This document shows, in pieces, positions 1 to 12,484 of a DNA stretch of 64,000 nt. The stretch is from Verpa conica (lineage: Eukaryota > Ascomycota > Pezizomycetes > Pezizales > Morchellaceae): assembly GCA_033030425.1 (NCBI GenBank), contig JAUFSD010000001.1, positions 2,170,001 to 2,234,000 on the forward strand, given 5' to 3'. The notes under the pieces were generated by a model that saw only the letters and a program-made list of their open reading frames with translations, ran no database searches and was not told the DNA's origin. Position 1 is the first letter of the stretch. Each line of letters opens with the position of its first letter. A program made the translations under genes and the position numbers.

Positions 1-265
1 ATAGTTATCCCTTTATTATAATATGACTGAGATCACACATGTATTGGCGGGCGAGTGAGCCCGCATGAGTCAACCGTTGTAGGTCGAGGATGTTGGTTGC
101 GATGACCATCTCGTGCCTGCCCCACCTTGACCCCGCAGAATCTCTCATGCTTTAATTTCTCTGTCCCCCACAACAAATTCACCTTTAGACACCCCCGATA
201 ACCACGGAATAGCTTTCATCCCACTTCTATCACAATCCCAAAGAAGAGGTGGAATATCTGCAAAT
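1..265. other. 5' flank and leader of the valyl-tRNA synthetase gene
   Basis: No gene is visible here. The stretch should contain the core promoter and leader of VAS1, which starts at 266. An ATG at 65 is in the VAS1 frame but meets a TAG after four further codons, so it cannot extend the protein without an unseen intron. Confidence 0.5.
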
Positions 266-3200
266 ATGGCGTTCAATTCAGCGTCTTCAAATCGTGGGTT
301 GCTTTATTTATTTTCGTGGTATGACTCAAACTAATAGCCTTTTCTTTTCTCTATAGCAATCGGCTATAAAACAGGACCCGTTTCAGATAGCGTTCCTACT
401 CTATCGGAGGAAACTAAGGCTTCTATCAAGGAAGCTACTGAGACCGATATCGCGGCCCCTCATAGGCAACCAGAGGGCGAGGGGTCAAAGAAAGTGAAGA
501 CCGAGAAAGAATGTATGGGCCCTTAGACTTTGGAAGGGAGCTATCTTAAGTTACAGTGGACCAAAGTGCTGACTGTAGGAAAAGTGGAGAAGGAACGTAA
601 AAAGGCTGAGAAGGAGGCTAAGTTTGCTGCGAAGAAGGCTGCCGCTGCCGCTGCCTCTACAACGGCGGGGCCTGTGAAGGAAAAGAAAGAGAAGAAACCA
701 AAAGTCGAGCCCGCCACTCAGCCCGAGTACATTGAAGAAACACCAAAGGGAGAGAAGAAAAGTACGCTTTTCTGGGGCCTATTTTTTTAGAGTATCTTGG
801 TGATGCTAATTATTTTCTACTACAGTTCTAAAATCGCTAGACGACCCGGTCTACAAGTCTTACAATCCTACTGTCGTAGAGTCTGCATGGTATGAATGGT
901 GGGAGAAAGAAGGTTTCTTCGAGCCTGAGTTCACAGTAGATGGAGAGATTAAACCTGAGGGTGTTTTTGTTATTCCGGCACCACCACCGAATGTGACTGG
1001 TGCTTTGCACATTGGTCACGGTCTTACGATTGCCATTCAGGATACTCTTATTCGGTGGAATCGTATGTTGGGCAAGACCGTACTTTTCCTTCCTGGTTTC
1101 GATCATGCTGGAATCAGCACCCAGAGCGTTGTCGAGAATATGCTATGGAAAAGACAAAATAAGACTAGACACGACCTCGGACGTAAAGATTTCACAGCTC
1201 TAGTGTGGGAATGGAAAGAGGAGTGCGACTTCCATGAGATACTCAAGTTCTCAATTGTGTTCTTGCTAAGACTAGTGTTCGCAGGTATCACACAAAGATC
1301 AAGAACCAACTTAAAAAAATGGGTGCTTCGTACGACTGGAGTAAGGAGGCTTTCACTATGGACGAGAAACTTTCTAAGGCTGTCATCGAGGCTTTCGTAC
1401 GTCTCCATGAAGATGGAATCATCTACCGCGCGAACCGCCTTGTGAACTGGTGCTGCAAGCTCAACACCACACTTTCAAATCTAGAGGTGGATAATGTTGA
1501 GCTTAAGGGCCGTACTTTACTTTCCGTGCCTGGCTATGATGAGAAGGTCGAGTTCGGAGTGATTGTTTCCTTCGCATACCCTATTGAGGGCTCGGATGAA
1601 AGGATTGTGGTAGCAACCACTCGTCCAGAGACCATGCTGGGTGATAGTGCCATCGCAGTCCACCCGGACGACGAGAGATACAAACACCTTGTTGGAAAGG
1701 TGGCGAGACATCCCTTTATTGATCGCCTCCTCCCAATTATTGCAGATGACTATGTTGAGAAGGATTTCGGTACCGGTGCCGTCAAAATTACCCCTGCGCA
1801 TGATCCAAACGATTATGCCATTGGAGAGCGCCATCAGCTTGACTTTATCAACATCTTGAACGACGACGGTACTCTTAACGAGAATGTTGGAGATAAGTTC
1901 AAAGGGATGAAGCGATTTACTGCAAGGAAGATTGTTATCGAAGAACTACAGAAATTGGGACTCTATGTCGAGACTAAGGATAACGCAATGAGCGTACCGC
2001 TTTGCAATAAATCAAAGGATGTCATTGAACCAACGATGAAGCCTCAATGGTGGGTGAGGCAGAAAGCTTTGGCTGATGCCGCCATGGAGGTTAGTTCCTA
2101 TTTATCAGTGATGGTTGGAATAAATATACTAAAATGTAACAGGCTGTTAAGAATGGAGAGATTAAGATTCGCCCGGCAACATCAGAGAGGGATTTCTTCA
2201 TCTGGCTGGAGAAAATTCAAGACTGGTGTATATCTCGTCAACTTTGGTGGGGCCACCAGGCTCCTGCGTGGTTTGTCCACTTGGAGGGAGAAGATGCCGA
2301 ATCTCTCAATTACACGGATGAAAAAAATTGGGTTGTGGCTCGCGATGAGGCGGATGCTCATGAGAAAGCCAAGGCCAAGTATCCTGGAAAATTATTCAAC
2401 TTGGAGAGAGACCCTGATGTTCTTGATACTTGGTTTTCTTCGGGTCTTTGGCCCTTCTCTACTCTAGGATGGCCAGAAGAGGTATTTCTATTATTCTTCG
2501 GGCCTAGGATAACTATTACTAATTTTATTCTAGACTCCTGATATGAATAAGTTCTACCCCAACTCTGTACTAGAGACTGGGTGGGATATCTTGTTCTTCT
2601 GGGTTGCTAGGATGGTTATGCTTGGTATTAAATTGACCGGCAAAGTCCCTTTTAACGAGGTTTTCTGCCACTCTTTGGTCCGTGATTCAGATGGTCGTAA
2701 GATGTCTAAGTCTTTGGGTAATGTCATCGATCCCCTCGACATTATTACTGGTATTCCCTTGCAGAAATTGCACGACAAGTTATTACTAGGTAATCTCGAT
2801 CCCAAAGAGGTTAAGCAGGCCATAAACTACCAAAAGACCGCATTCCCCGATGGTATTCCCCAGTGTGGTAGCGATGCGATGCACTTTGCCTTCTGTCATT
2901 ACACCACCGGAGGGAGGGATATCAACATGGACATCAAGGTTGTTGATGGTTACCGAAAATTCTGTAACAAGATGTACCAGGCGACAAAGTTCGCGCTGAT
3001 GAGACTTGGGGATGGCTTTATCCCTAAACCGGCTACTAAGCTTAGTGGGAAAGAATCTCTTGTCGAGCTTTGGATCTTGCACAAGCTCAACAAAGCCGCT
3101 CAGAACATCAATAGAGGCCTGGATGAGCGTAACTTCCTTCTTGCCACCGATGAGGTATACAGGTACTGGCTATACGAGTTGTGCGATGTCTATATCGAGA

Positions 3201-4016
3201 ATTCGAAGCCCCTCATCCTCGAGGGTACAGAAGAACAGAAGAGATCTGCACAGGATACTCTATATACTTGTCTTGAAGGCGCTCTTCTCTTGATCCACCC
3301 CTTCATGCCCTTTGTCACCGAGGAACTTTGGCAGCGTCTCCCCCGTCGCCCCAACGATACTAATCCGACTATCGTTAAGGCTGCATACCCTAGATACATA
3401 GAGGATCTGGATAACCCTAAAGCAGAGGAAGCCTATGACCTGGTATTCTCTGTCACCAAGGCAATCCGTTCGATGCAAGCTGAATACGGCATTAAGGACC
3501 AATGCAAGGGAAAGTTTCCTTTGAAAAATACGAAAGGGCAAGTAATTTTGCTGACTAAATCTTAGTCTTCGTCCACGGAAAGGATGCGGAAGCCTCAAAT
3601 GTCTTGTCCGAGCAGAAATCCAGCATTGCAGCGTTGGTCAAGGGCCTTGAGAGTATTGAGACAATCCCAATCGATGGCAGTGTGCCTGATGGTTGTGGCG
3701 TTTCCACCATCTCTGAGCAATGCAATGTCTACTTGCTTGTTAAGGTACTATCGTGCACTTCTTTTACACAAAAGTATAAATTAACCAAAAGTAGGGTCGT
3801 GTGGATGTCGACGCTGAGATTGAGAAGACGCGTAAGAAGATTATTAAGACCTCTGAATTCCGTAAGAGATTAGAGAAGGCCAGAGCTGTTCCAGATTATC
3901 AGACTAAGGTCAAGGCTGCTGTCCAAGAAGCTGATAAGCAGAGGTTGAATGAGTTTGCTGCTGAGGAGCAGACCCTGGAAGAGCTCATCAACAAGTTTGA
4001 GAGTCTAAGAGCTTAG
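266..4016 (+). CDS. VAS1: Valyl-tRNA synthetase (nine exons)
   Basis: Class I aminoacyl-tRNA synthetase that charges tRNA-Val with valine in the cytosol and, in yeasts, also in mitochondria. Phase-consistent exons are 266-293, 357-512, 585-761, 826-1222, 1285-2089, 2143-2481, 2534-3503, 3566-3744 and 3795-4016, giving 1090 residues, the usual size for fungal ValRS. Visible signatures are a Lys/Ala-rich N-terminal appendix (about 55-115), the catalytic HIGH motif at 182-185, the editing domain with TTRPET and [17 protein letters not shown] at 690-694, the anticodon-binding helical domain, and a C-terminal coiled coil. Intron 7 (3504-3565) works only with a GC donor (GCAAGG), with branch site CTGAC 14 nt before its AG. 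The start was chosen as the first ATG that joins the conserved frame. No mitochondrial presequence is evident in this isoform. Identity is certain; the exon 1-2 junction is the least certain part. Confidence 0.96.
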
Positions 4017-4976
4017 TTTAGAGGCATGGAAGACAAAGGTTGATTTGAGGGAACAGTTTCTTTTTTTAAAAAAAATATTTAGCTTTTTATCTATGACCTA
4101 GTAGAACGGGTTTCTCTAGGGTGCTATGGAAATAGGAGAATCAAAGCCCAAGGTGCTCAACTCTATCTGTTATGTCCCTTGAATGATTGATTGATAATCA
4201 TAAGCCATCACTCGTATGATCCTAGCATAATAAAAGGTTTCGTCATGCCTCAAGGTGTAAATTTTTATTGATAATCGATTTTTTGTTTTATTTCTAGATA
4301 GCTTCCTTAAAACCAAATAAGGGTTAAATTAAGGCATGTATCAAGCCCTCCATGCACGACTCGACGTGGAGTTAACGATTGCACCGAGAAGTGTTTGGTA
4401 ATGGGTATGAGTTTAATATCGGCACGGTAAAGATATAATCCTTCAGACACTCGAAGATAGAAAAAAATACTTCGGAGCTGTACACACATATGCCTATCTT
4501 GGGTACGGGAACAGAATTCCATTGGAGGACTCGAATCGAACCTTGGGCTAGGACTGGGACTTGTAGGGTAATTCCTATTCATACTTAAATATGCAAATCG
4601 TCCGAAAGCAGGGTGGGGTTGATGACAATAGTAGTGGAAAGCCGTACTCTGGGGGGAAAATTCGAGACGGCCGAAAGAATCTTAGCAGTCACAATCTCTC
4701 CCCACAAAAATAAGTCCTTTCAAAAAAAAACCCAAAATCCAGAGCGCCATATCCCGTTTTATCTTGTATTGAGATATCTCTTTCCTAACACAAGGAACCC
4801 AGAAAAGAAAAGAAAAAAGCGAAAAAATATCCGTTGAACCCGCTTTGGTTTTCCCCAGTAGAGAAGAAATGTAACCCTGATTTTTTCGATTATTTTATTC
4901 GTTTGTGGATTTAAGCCGACTCGCGCTTGCCCTCTTTAAATTCCTTCTATTAGGTGTGTTAGTATTTTAGGCCCCC
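4017..4976. other. Intergenic between convergent VAS1 and RPL29
   Basis: 3' flanks of two convergent genes. AT-rich, with short A and T runs near 4065-4080 that fit polyadenylation regions. The few short ORFs have no recognisable protein character and no tRNA was found. Confidence 0.5.
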
Positions 4977-5319
4977 CTAGTTGAGGTTTTGGATGGAGCT
5001 GGGTGGTGGGTAACGAACAAGAGCCTTCATGGTGCCATGGAGAGCGTGTCTACTTTATATTAGCAAAAAACAAAACAAAGAAAGCGTACACCTAAACACC
5101 AGGGGAAAGGGTTGAACACACCTGTGATTCCTTCGGAACTTAGGATCAGTACCCTTGAGGGAAGGGTATCTATAGGTCTTAGGCTTCTTGATACCGTTCC
5201 TGTGAGCTAATATCCCACCAATCCTGTCAGTCATGAAAGCCCATTCCCTTCCGCCCGTAAAGTTTGATTTTACCCTTGTTGGTTTGGTTGTGTTGAGACG
5301 AGTTCTTCGATTTGGCCAT
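4977..5319 (-). CDS. RPL29: 60S ribosomal protein L29 (eL29), three short exons
   Basis: Structural component of the large cytosolic ribosomal subunit. The gene lies entirely in exons of 46, 85 and 73 nt on the minus strand: 5319-5274, 5206-5122 and 5049-4977. Joined in phase, they give 67 residues. It begins [12 protein letters not shown], continues through the eL29 core [11 protein letters not shown] and [15 protein letters not shown], and then [10 protein letters not shown]. These are the invariant eL29 blocks. Introns are 67 and 72 nt with GTAAAA and GTGTGT donors and TTAG and GTAG acceptors. The short C-terminal tail after the last block is poorly conserved in the family and ends at TAG 4979-4977. 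It runs head-to-tail with the downstream carrier gene on the same strand but is separated by 1.6 kb. Recognition is from the protein family, and the phase arithmetic closes exactly. Confidence 0.95.
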
Positions 5320-6889
5320 TGCTGCTTTCTAGTTACGGTAATCCAGGTAGAATTTGATGATACTTTCTTGGAGGCTGACGTCGGTTACGGGTGGTGATGT
5401 TGGATGAATTGCTACACGGGAGGCATGTGTGTGGGTTGGGTTGGAAGTCACGTAGACGTAGGGCTGTGCCCTATACTTGGCATGTTGGGTCATAGTAAGT
5501 CACTCGCGGGCACAGAGGCTCCTACTTTGGGTTTAGAAAAAAGCCTCCTAAGGGTGATAATTACTATAGTTAACCTGACACTCATGATTATTTCTATTTG
5601 TGGTCAGAAACTCTTGAGTCCATCTTTAGTATCTCTTATTCTTATCGAGTGGGCCCTAAGCGCTTTAGAACACGTAATATTCTTGCAGTGTAGTGGGACT
5701 CACCAGAACCAGAAATTGCCTAGGGAAATTTTAGAAGTACATGTATAGTAAATAAAAGAATTTCTTAGAGATTCAAGAACCTCCGCTTAGGGTCAGTTAG
5801 TAAATCCGGGCACATAACCCTATAGGCTATATGCATATAACAAGAGGATAAGTAAATAAATGACCCTATATTATAAGGCACAGGTCAAGTACCCTACTAC
5901 AATAGACTCATGGGTTTATGAAAAGGTAGAGGGAGATGAATCCTATTCAGCAAGTTAAAACGCCATGCAGCACAAAACACGTGTTGATTAGGAAGTAAAC
6001 ATTACCATAGACTCTAGCTAGTCCAGTCTATTTACTCCAGTGTCATTATTCTCCACCTGTTATAAATATATGGGCTTACTCACCACTATGGTAGCCCATC
6101 TATGTAGCTAAGTTACTAGCACCCCGACAGCTTCACCAGCGCATTAGCAAAAATAAGAATAATTCTTAGGTTATGTTTCCCCTAGATTAAGGCCACACTG
6201 CAACTTATGCCAGGAAGTAACGTACAGAATAGCGGTGTCAGTCGACTAATTCAAAAGTATCACGTGATGTAACAAATTAGTTATACAGTACCTATTATAT
6301 TAAATTATAAAATAAAACCTACAGCTACCTGATTAAGCAAGTATTTCCTATGACTAGAACCCGCGATAAGCAGCTATCAAATCACAACACTGGTGGCCTA
6401 GTAAGTATTCTACCCGACTAAAAATATCGGCGAGATTTCCTCGCCTACCGGTCTAAATGCCACATTACTCTTATTCTACTGGTGAGTTATTGGATACATG
6501 GTCCATCGGGGAACCATCGGATGAGATTTAGGGGCAGGGCTTCAGCTATAAATCACCCATGACAGATCCGAGTTATGCTTATGCTGTTACACAACTATGC
6601 ACCCCGGTACTGCATCTACCAAAGTAAGAAGATGCGCGACAAAGCTGTTGACGTTTCTGCTTGCTCTAAAGGTCCTAAAACATACATGAAGCTAGTAGCC
6701 TTGCATCGTTGGAAATAGTCTATTTCTTGAATTGCGAACTTTATACGTATTTCTATAGCTAGGAGCCTATCGTACAACATCCACAGAAGAAAAAATACAA
6801 AGGCAAACATAAATTCGTCCCAAGAAAACTGCTACTAACAAGCACGAGTGTAACAATGTCTATTTTCCAAGGAAGGAAAACCCAGTCCT
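5320..6889. other. AT-rich intergenic region upstream of RPL29
   Basis: Contains the RPL29 promoter at its left edge and the 3' flank of the carrier gene at its right edge. The ORFs at 5404-5748 and 6616-6810 have no domain, no family resemblance and no splice continuation. The sequence from about 5760 to 6600 is AT-rich and looks like decayed non-coding DNA. Confidence 0.5.
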
Positions 6890-8094
6890 TTATACCTTCC
6901 CAACTTTCACAACTAACGCCCCTGCATTCTTCGCAAGCCGCTCTGCATTCATCTTCTTAACCCATCTAAATAGTAGTATAAACATCAACTCCATCCTATT
7001 CACATTATTAGTATCTTCTACACGGTGGCCAGAAAGCACCGAGAGTAGGAATAACATACCTCTCCTTTGTCATCATCAATAACCCTTGCACCATCAGCCC
7101 CTTCATTAACTGTGGTCCAATTCCCTTGAACAGCCCCATTGGCCCCTCCTTCTCTATAATAAACTTCATGACCTCCCCGAAACTCTTAAATTGTTTCCTA
7201 TTCGCAGCCGGTGGAGGCCTGCTTTGCAGTCCAACTTTAGCAACAATCAAGGGTTGTGTTACAAGCGTCGCCAGGGACTTGCTCATCGCACCAAGCAGGA
7301 ACGCTTCCCCGGGGGTTAGACGATCACGGCTTTTAAACATCACCTCCTTAAGCCGCTGGTAGCATCCATAAGTAATCGCCGGGTTGACAACTAGTACCAA
7401 TGAAGCCTTAAGACCGCGCCAAAGTCCACTCATCCCATCCTCAATAACAACCTCCTTTCCAGTTGCGAGCAATCCCAACGGCTCCTCAGATTGCGGTCTC
7501 GTCTGTTGCCTCGTAGTAATAACCGCAACCGGGATTGTAAAAAGCTGTGCGAGTGCACCAGCAACTGCACCAAGAGATAGTTCGATTGCAGTTGAGGGGG
7601 CTTTGGTGCCGGTCCGCTTCATATAGAATGTTCGCACGAGTGTGTACCAGTAGAAGTATGCAAAGTTTGTCGATGCGACGCCGAGAAGCGCGCCGGTCAT
7701 GCCTGTGTAGAGGCCCTTGACACCGGATTTAGCCACGATCTTTGAGATCGCGTCTAAGGTTGAGGAGTAGATTTCTTCATCTGGGCTGTTTGCTTCCACG
7801 GAGGCTGCGTGTTAGACTTCGGGACCTTTTTTTTTGTATGAATAGGGAGCACTGACTTGAGGATCTCCCCTTTTGAGTCTGATGGTTTTCGCTTTACTTG
7901 TACTTGGAGCTTGGTCTTGACACTGTGGTTGCGGTAATGTCTAATTAGTAGTTGTTCGTGGACGCGCAACTGAGGGAGGGAGAAGTAGCGTACATATCCA
8001 AAGGATAGACAGCAGCATTCGCGAGCACAGCACCAGTAGCTCCCGCAACAGCGTAGCCCCACGAAGGCAGTGGTGATTCTTTAGATAGTGACAT
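6890..8094 (-). CDS. Peroxisomal adenine nucleotide transporter (mitochondrial carrier family, ANT1/PMP47-like)
   Basis: SLC25-family carrier, most like the peroxisomal ATP/AMP exchangers (yeast Ant1, Candida Pmp47, human SLC25A17) that feed ATP to fatty-acid activation inside peroxisomes. Exons on the minus strand are 8094-7994, 7922-7857, 7785-7060 and 6995-6890, giving 332 residues, typical for the family. Repeat 1 carries the carrier signature YPLDIVKTK; repeats 2 and 3 have degenerate versions (IPVAVITTR and QPLIVAKVG). The block FAYFYWYTLVR and the later NPAITYGCYQRLK match this subfamily. The last exon supplies the final membrane helix (MELMFILLFRWVKK), which is lost if the frame is read straight to the intronic TAA near 7008. 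For exon 3, an acceptor at 7786/7785 restores phase; a nearer CGCAG does not and sits too close to the CTAAC branch site. Substrate is inferred from family resemblance. Confidence 0.92.
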
Positions 8095-10019
8095 TGTCTT
8101 CTTGTTTTTCTATATTGTTTCTACGAGAAAGGTACTAGAAACAAAACAAGGGCAGAAATACTCAAGGGATGGAACAGAGGAAAGTAATGAAGAGAGTTGA
8201 CCATGCCCGATAGGCAGTGGGGAGTTCCTTGTTCCCGAGCTACCCCCAAGACTGGCTTGTGCGTGATGCCTCGGCTGTTTTCGGTGATGTCTGTGGCTGA
8301 GATGCCGATAACGTGCGCGGCGTAGATTGATGCTGTGTGTGGCGAAGGAAAGCTTGTTCGTCGTTTGGATGCTAGAGATATAACAGATCCTCCATATAAA
8401 CACTATTGCTATAAACATTATATATACCGGGGGCGTAATTCCCATATCTATGCAACTCGGATTCCTAGGTGGCTTTTATCTCAATATACTGCCGCGGCAG
8501 CTCCGGACCGAGGCTTCCCCGTACGGATGAGAGGGTGGGCTCCAGAAGTCCGGTATTGCGCTAGGGTTTGAGGCTGAATGCGTTCTTATCTAAGATAAAG
8601 CTCTGTCAACGTTCGATTTACCTACATGTAAATTAGTCACTCTTACTGCCTACTCAGGGACATTGACAGGTTTTGTGTAATGAACGGGTAAGACATTCAT
8701 ACAGCCTGGTAGATGGGAAATTTGTCTTCTTGGTGCACTTCCAATATTATGAGTCTACATTCAGTGAGTAATATTCTACTAACGAAGTTCCAGCCCCCAA
8801 GTTCTCCATAAGTACCAGAGCCTGTGTTAATACCTAGCCGTCGGCGTAGATAGCCTTGTAGATGGCTCTAAATGTGAGCTTTCAAGACTGATATGGAAAT
8901 TAGTGGTGGGCCAAGTAGCGGATTAGATGACGTGATTCTTCTCGCCCACTATACTATAACGGTGGCTATTTTATATATATATGTAGTAGATAGGCGTGAT
9001 TTTGTACTATACGATGTCAAGAGCTTGCAAGAAGAAAATTAATAAGCAAACTAGAGGAAAAATAGAGCTAAACACACAACAAGCTACTTCGTGAGTTGTC
9101 AATCAGTATTCTACTAACTTCAGCTATAGCATCAATACCCCTATCCTAGGGCAGGGAGAGTCCAGAGCTCTCTTTAATACAGGAAACTCCACCACCTTAC
9201 TCGTAGAGCTTAAAATGATTCTGCTGCGCAATGCCAAACCTTCCTAATAGTAGTAGTAACAATGCAATAAACCCAGGAGCAAAAAGCAGTATTACTAGGT
9301 CTCTAAAAACCATAGGTCAGGCTAGGTGTTCTTTATGTTTTCAGCCTCGTTCCTTTTCAGCCTAGACTCAGCCTCAGCCCTTTCAAGAAATAGACTTCCT
9401 ATAACTCTTCGTAGGAGCAATAGAGCATATCTACCTTCTCAGTAGGAGTATACAGCAATATTCTTAAATTTAACGCTCTATAAGCCAAAGCCTACTCAAA
9501 CCAGACTAAGCCCATTTACTGCCCCGAATATCTCAGTCACTATTCTATACCTTGACTATATACTTACATGTACTTTAGCCTTGCCCCCTAGAGAAGATAC
9601 AAGGGTTCTGGCTGATTTTATTCAGCTTAGTTTCAAGACATCACAAGAGAAGGTTACAGGGAAGCCTGGACATAAATCCACCTTTACACATCACCCTTGT
9701 GGGTTGTTAAGGATGTAGCGCCTTTTCCCACTGTAAGTACGTGTATAAGGATGAGCTGGTCATACAACATCACTCGCTAAAACACGGATAGCAGCTAAAT
9801 ATAGAAGCAGCCCCCATACACGGGGGATATCTCCTCAGGGTCGCCTATCCTCTGACCCTGACTAGTATATAACAAACAACCTACTTACTCTACTCTACTA
9901 GTAGTTTCCCCGGGGTGACGTTCGCTAATCACCGTACCTAAAGACGTGAAGCGCGTTGTAGCCACCGCCAAGCAAACCCAACCCTTCACGACCTCCAAAC
10001 CAACATCACCTCAACAACT
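8095..10019. other. Divergent intergenic region between carrier and TFB5 genes
   Basis: Holds the two divergent promoters. The GC-richer part up to about 8580 flanks the carrier gene; 8600-9850 is AT-rich and contains only short, unrelated ORFs. No RNA gene, repeat family or regulatory motif can be supported. The TFB5 leader is at the right edge. Confidence 0.5.
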
Positions 10020-10386
10020 ATGCCACGAGCTGTTAAAGGTCTATCCCACTCCACTCCACTCCACCCCCCAAACTGAGTCCTGGCTAACAATGCCCTCTAG
10101 GTATCCTCGTCGAATGGTTAGAAATCACGCCCTCTCCAGCCCACCACACATTTCTTGAGCCGCGCGACAGAGCTAACCTAACTATAGCGACCCATCGATT
10201 AAAGCCATAATCCTCAAGATCGACGAAGACTTTCACCAGGCGTTCATTATCGATGACCTAGATGAGAATACATTGGTCGTTAAAGAGGCGAAGCTGGCGG
10301 AGCTGAAGGAACGGTTGGAGAAGATCCTAGAGAAGACACAGATGATGGAGAAGGATGATGACAGTGATCCCGATCAACCAGGCTAA
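10020..10386 (+). CDS. TFB5: General transcription and DNA repair factor IIH subunit Tfb5
   Basis: Smallest subunit of TFIIH (human p8/TTDA), needed to stabilise the complex and stimulate XPB in nucleotide excision repair. Three exons, 10020-10038 (19 nt), 10101-10116 (16 nt) and 10188-10386 (199 nt), join in phase to 77 residues. The N-terminus MPRAVKGILVECDPSIKAI is the hallmark of the family, followed by FIIDDLDENTLVVKE, a Leu-rich helix and an acidic tail (DDDSDPD). Introns are 62 and 71 nt, with CTCTAG and CTATAG acceptors. The middle exon is a 16-nt microexon encoding only ILVE plus parts of two codons. Apparent longer ORFs across the region read through the introns. Identity is strong: the conserved block spans all three exons. 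Confidence 0.95.
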
Positions 10387-11150
10387 TACTTGGAGGTGTG
10401 GGTTCTTTACAATGATAATATAGGTTTTTTGTGGGGCCGTGAGCTAGGAGAGATAAATAAAAGTGTATCCAGTCATATAGCGATGATAATAGAGCATCCC
10501 ATCACCTCTGGATACACAACACCTATCGCCTGGTTGGTATTGCAGTGAGTGATCATGCGGGATCTCATAATGAACTTATTCAATTCTTTTTAGAGGTCTG
10601 GCTTGCTTTTTTGTAGTGTAATTCTTCCTCTTTCCTTAGTGCTTAGGGATAGCGCATGAATTATATAGCCCGAGTGACGAAATATGTCTAAAACACGAAT
10701 AATATAGTACGCGTTAGATATAAGCGTAGAGACAATACGAAGAACTTGATATGAAACACTGCTTAGAGCGCATATTAACGGCTCACCACTAGGCTAACCC
10801 ACTTCCCAAGTTGTCAAAAGAAATAAAGGTAGATAGTGGATTTCGACAAACATATTCACTACCAACCACTATATAGGGTAAACTAGGTATACCCTCTTAG
10901 TACCAAGAAGCCGCCTAGAAGATAATCGGTGAAGACCACTACCATCATATAAAGTAGAGATCCTCTCAATCACCATAGATGAAGCCTTTTAAAGAATAAA
11001 AAAATCATATATAAATAGCACAATAGAAGCAAAAGTCAAAAGTGGCATAAAAAACAACTCCCAAGCTCCGATATCAAGCCAAAAAAATTGCCCTTTCACA
11101 TCCCAGTTGAGTTGGGGCCACCAGAAAGAGAGAACGAAAAAATAGCCCCC
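10387..11150. other. Intergenic between convergent TFB5 and VTI1
   Basis: 3' flanks of two converging genes. AT-rich, with no ORF of protein-like character and no visible RNA gene. Confidence 0.5.
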
Positions 11151-11968
11151 CTAACGGAATTTTGAAACAATAACCGCCATAATCAATAGAACCAACACTG
11201 TTATAATTGCAATCGTAATCATCCGATTAGTAGCCATCCTATCCACTATTATTAGCATCATATTATTGCTTCCCGGGTTTGGGTAAAAGCTGAAGGGGTA
11301 CTACCTACGCGCCATCCCCCTCAAAGTCTTGATACTCCTATCTAGATATCTCTCACTGTCATTCAGCGTACTGTGCGTATTCTGAATTTGCTCCCGTTGG
11401 CCCCTAAGATCCCCCAAGATACTAGCACCAATACCCTCTGTTTCATTTGCGAGTCTCTGACTATCCCGAAGTCTCTGGGATGACCGTTCAAGTCTATCTG
11501 TGCCACCTAATAGCTGCTGACGCTGGTCGACGACTGCATCGCCAGACCCCATACCACTACTACGGGCACCGAAAAGGGCGTCGCGTTCGGCATTTTGTGA
11601 GAACTTAAGGAGTGAGCCTCGGGATATGTCGAGATCATGGGCGTAGTTTCGAAGGCGAGGTTTAATCTTATTACGGAGGATGGAGGGGATATTGGGGAGT
11701 TCAAGTTTCATTTGACCAATCTGTTTCCCCACCATTAGTTCCTTTATTCTACCACCACTACCCAGGAGAGGAGAAGAAAACATACAATCTCGTCTGCCTC
11801 ATTGACCGCACGTTCAGCTGCACGGATAGCGGCTTTACGTGGTTCGCCATGGAGCTCTGGGATCTGGTCAAGTTTCTGTGAGATGTCTGCTTGCGCGAGT
11901 TTGAAGTCTGCTTCATAGGAAGCGAAGAGCTCTAAGCCGGGGTCGGAGTCGAGTGGGTGAGCGGACAT
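11151..11968 (-). CDS. VTI1: v-SNARE Vti1 (Golgi/endosome/vacuole Qb-SNARE)
   Basis: Qb-SNARE used in Golgi, endosome and vacuole fusion. Exons are 11968-11786, 11720-11305 and 11238-11151 on the minus strand, giving 228 residues (yeast Vti1 is about the same length). Order: N-terminal three-helix domain (FASYEADFKLAQADI onward), a linker with LPNIPS, the SNARE helix with central glutamine in LRGQREQI, then ARRMATNRM and a C-terminal membrane anchor (ITIAIITVLVLLIMAVIVS) ending SKFR. The tail anchor is on its own exon; reading through the donor at 11304 would stop after ARR and lose the membrane segment. The start is the first ATG of the open frame. The gene is divergent from DBP8, 660 bp away. 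Identity is strong. Confidence 0.95.
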
Positions 11969-12484
11969 GATTTATTCTCTTTTATAGGGGAAGGAGGGGT
12001 ATCTAGAGATCGTGCTGAGGGGTTGAAAGTGTCTGTCAGTAATTAAGCTTTAAGGGTACTGGAGGGTGACGCAAGCAGGCCAGAAAGTACGGCCCCACAC
12101 TTTTACACTCCGTAGGAAGCGTTACAAGGCCTCTATTGGAAAGCCGAGGATGCCAGAGTCAAGAGAGAGTGAGAGACTAGAGTGAGTTAATAAAAACAAA
12201 CGTACCAGGTTAGCTACGGTTGTGTATATTCCAGGCACAAATACTTTGGTGGTATCTTTGTGGGTGTACTTGAGATGGAACAAATAGGAACGGAGATCAA
12301 TGGGAAACAGGAAGATGGCTCCTCTCGAGACTCTTGGCATTTGTGGCTGAGTCCTCTCACTCTGCCACACCGGTGGAACCAAATGAGGCGGCTAAGTAGA
12401 GACACTTGATATTGTATCTTAACCTAGGATATCTAAATTCTATTCTAAAGAAACGAATAAGATTAACCAAAGCTGAGTAAAACC

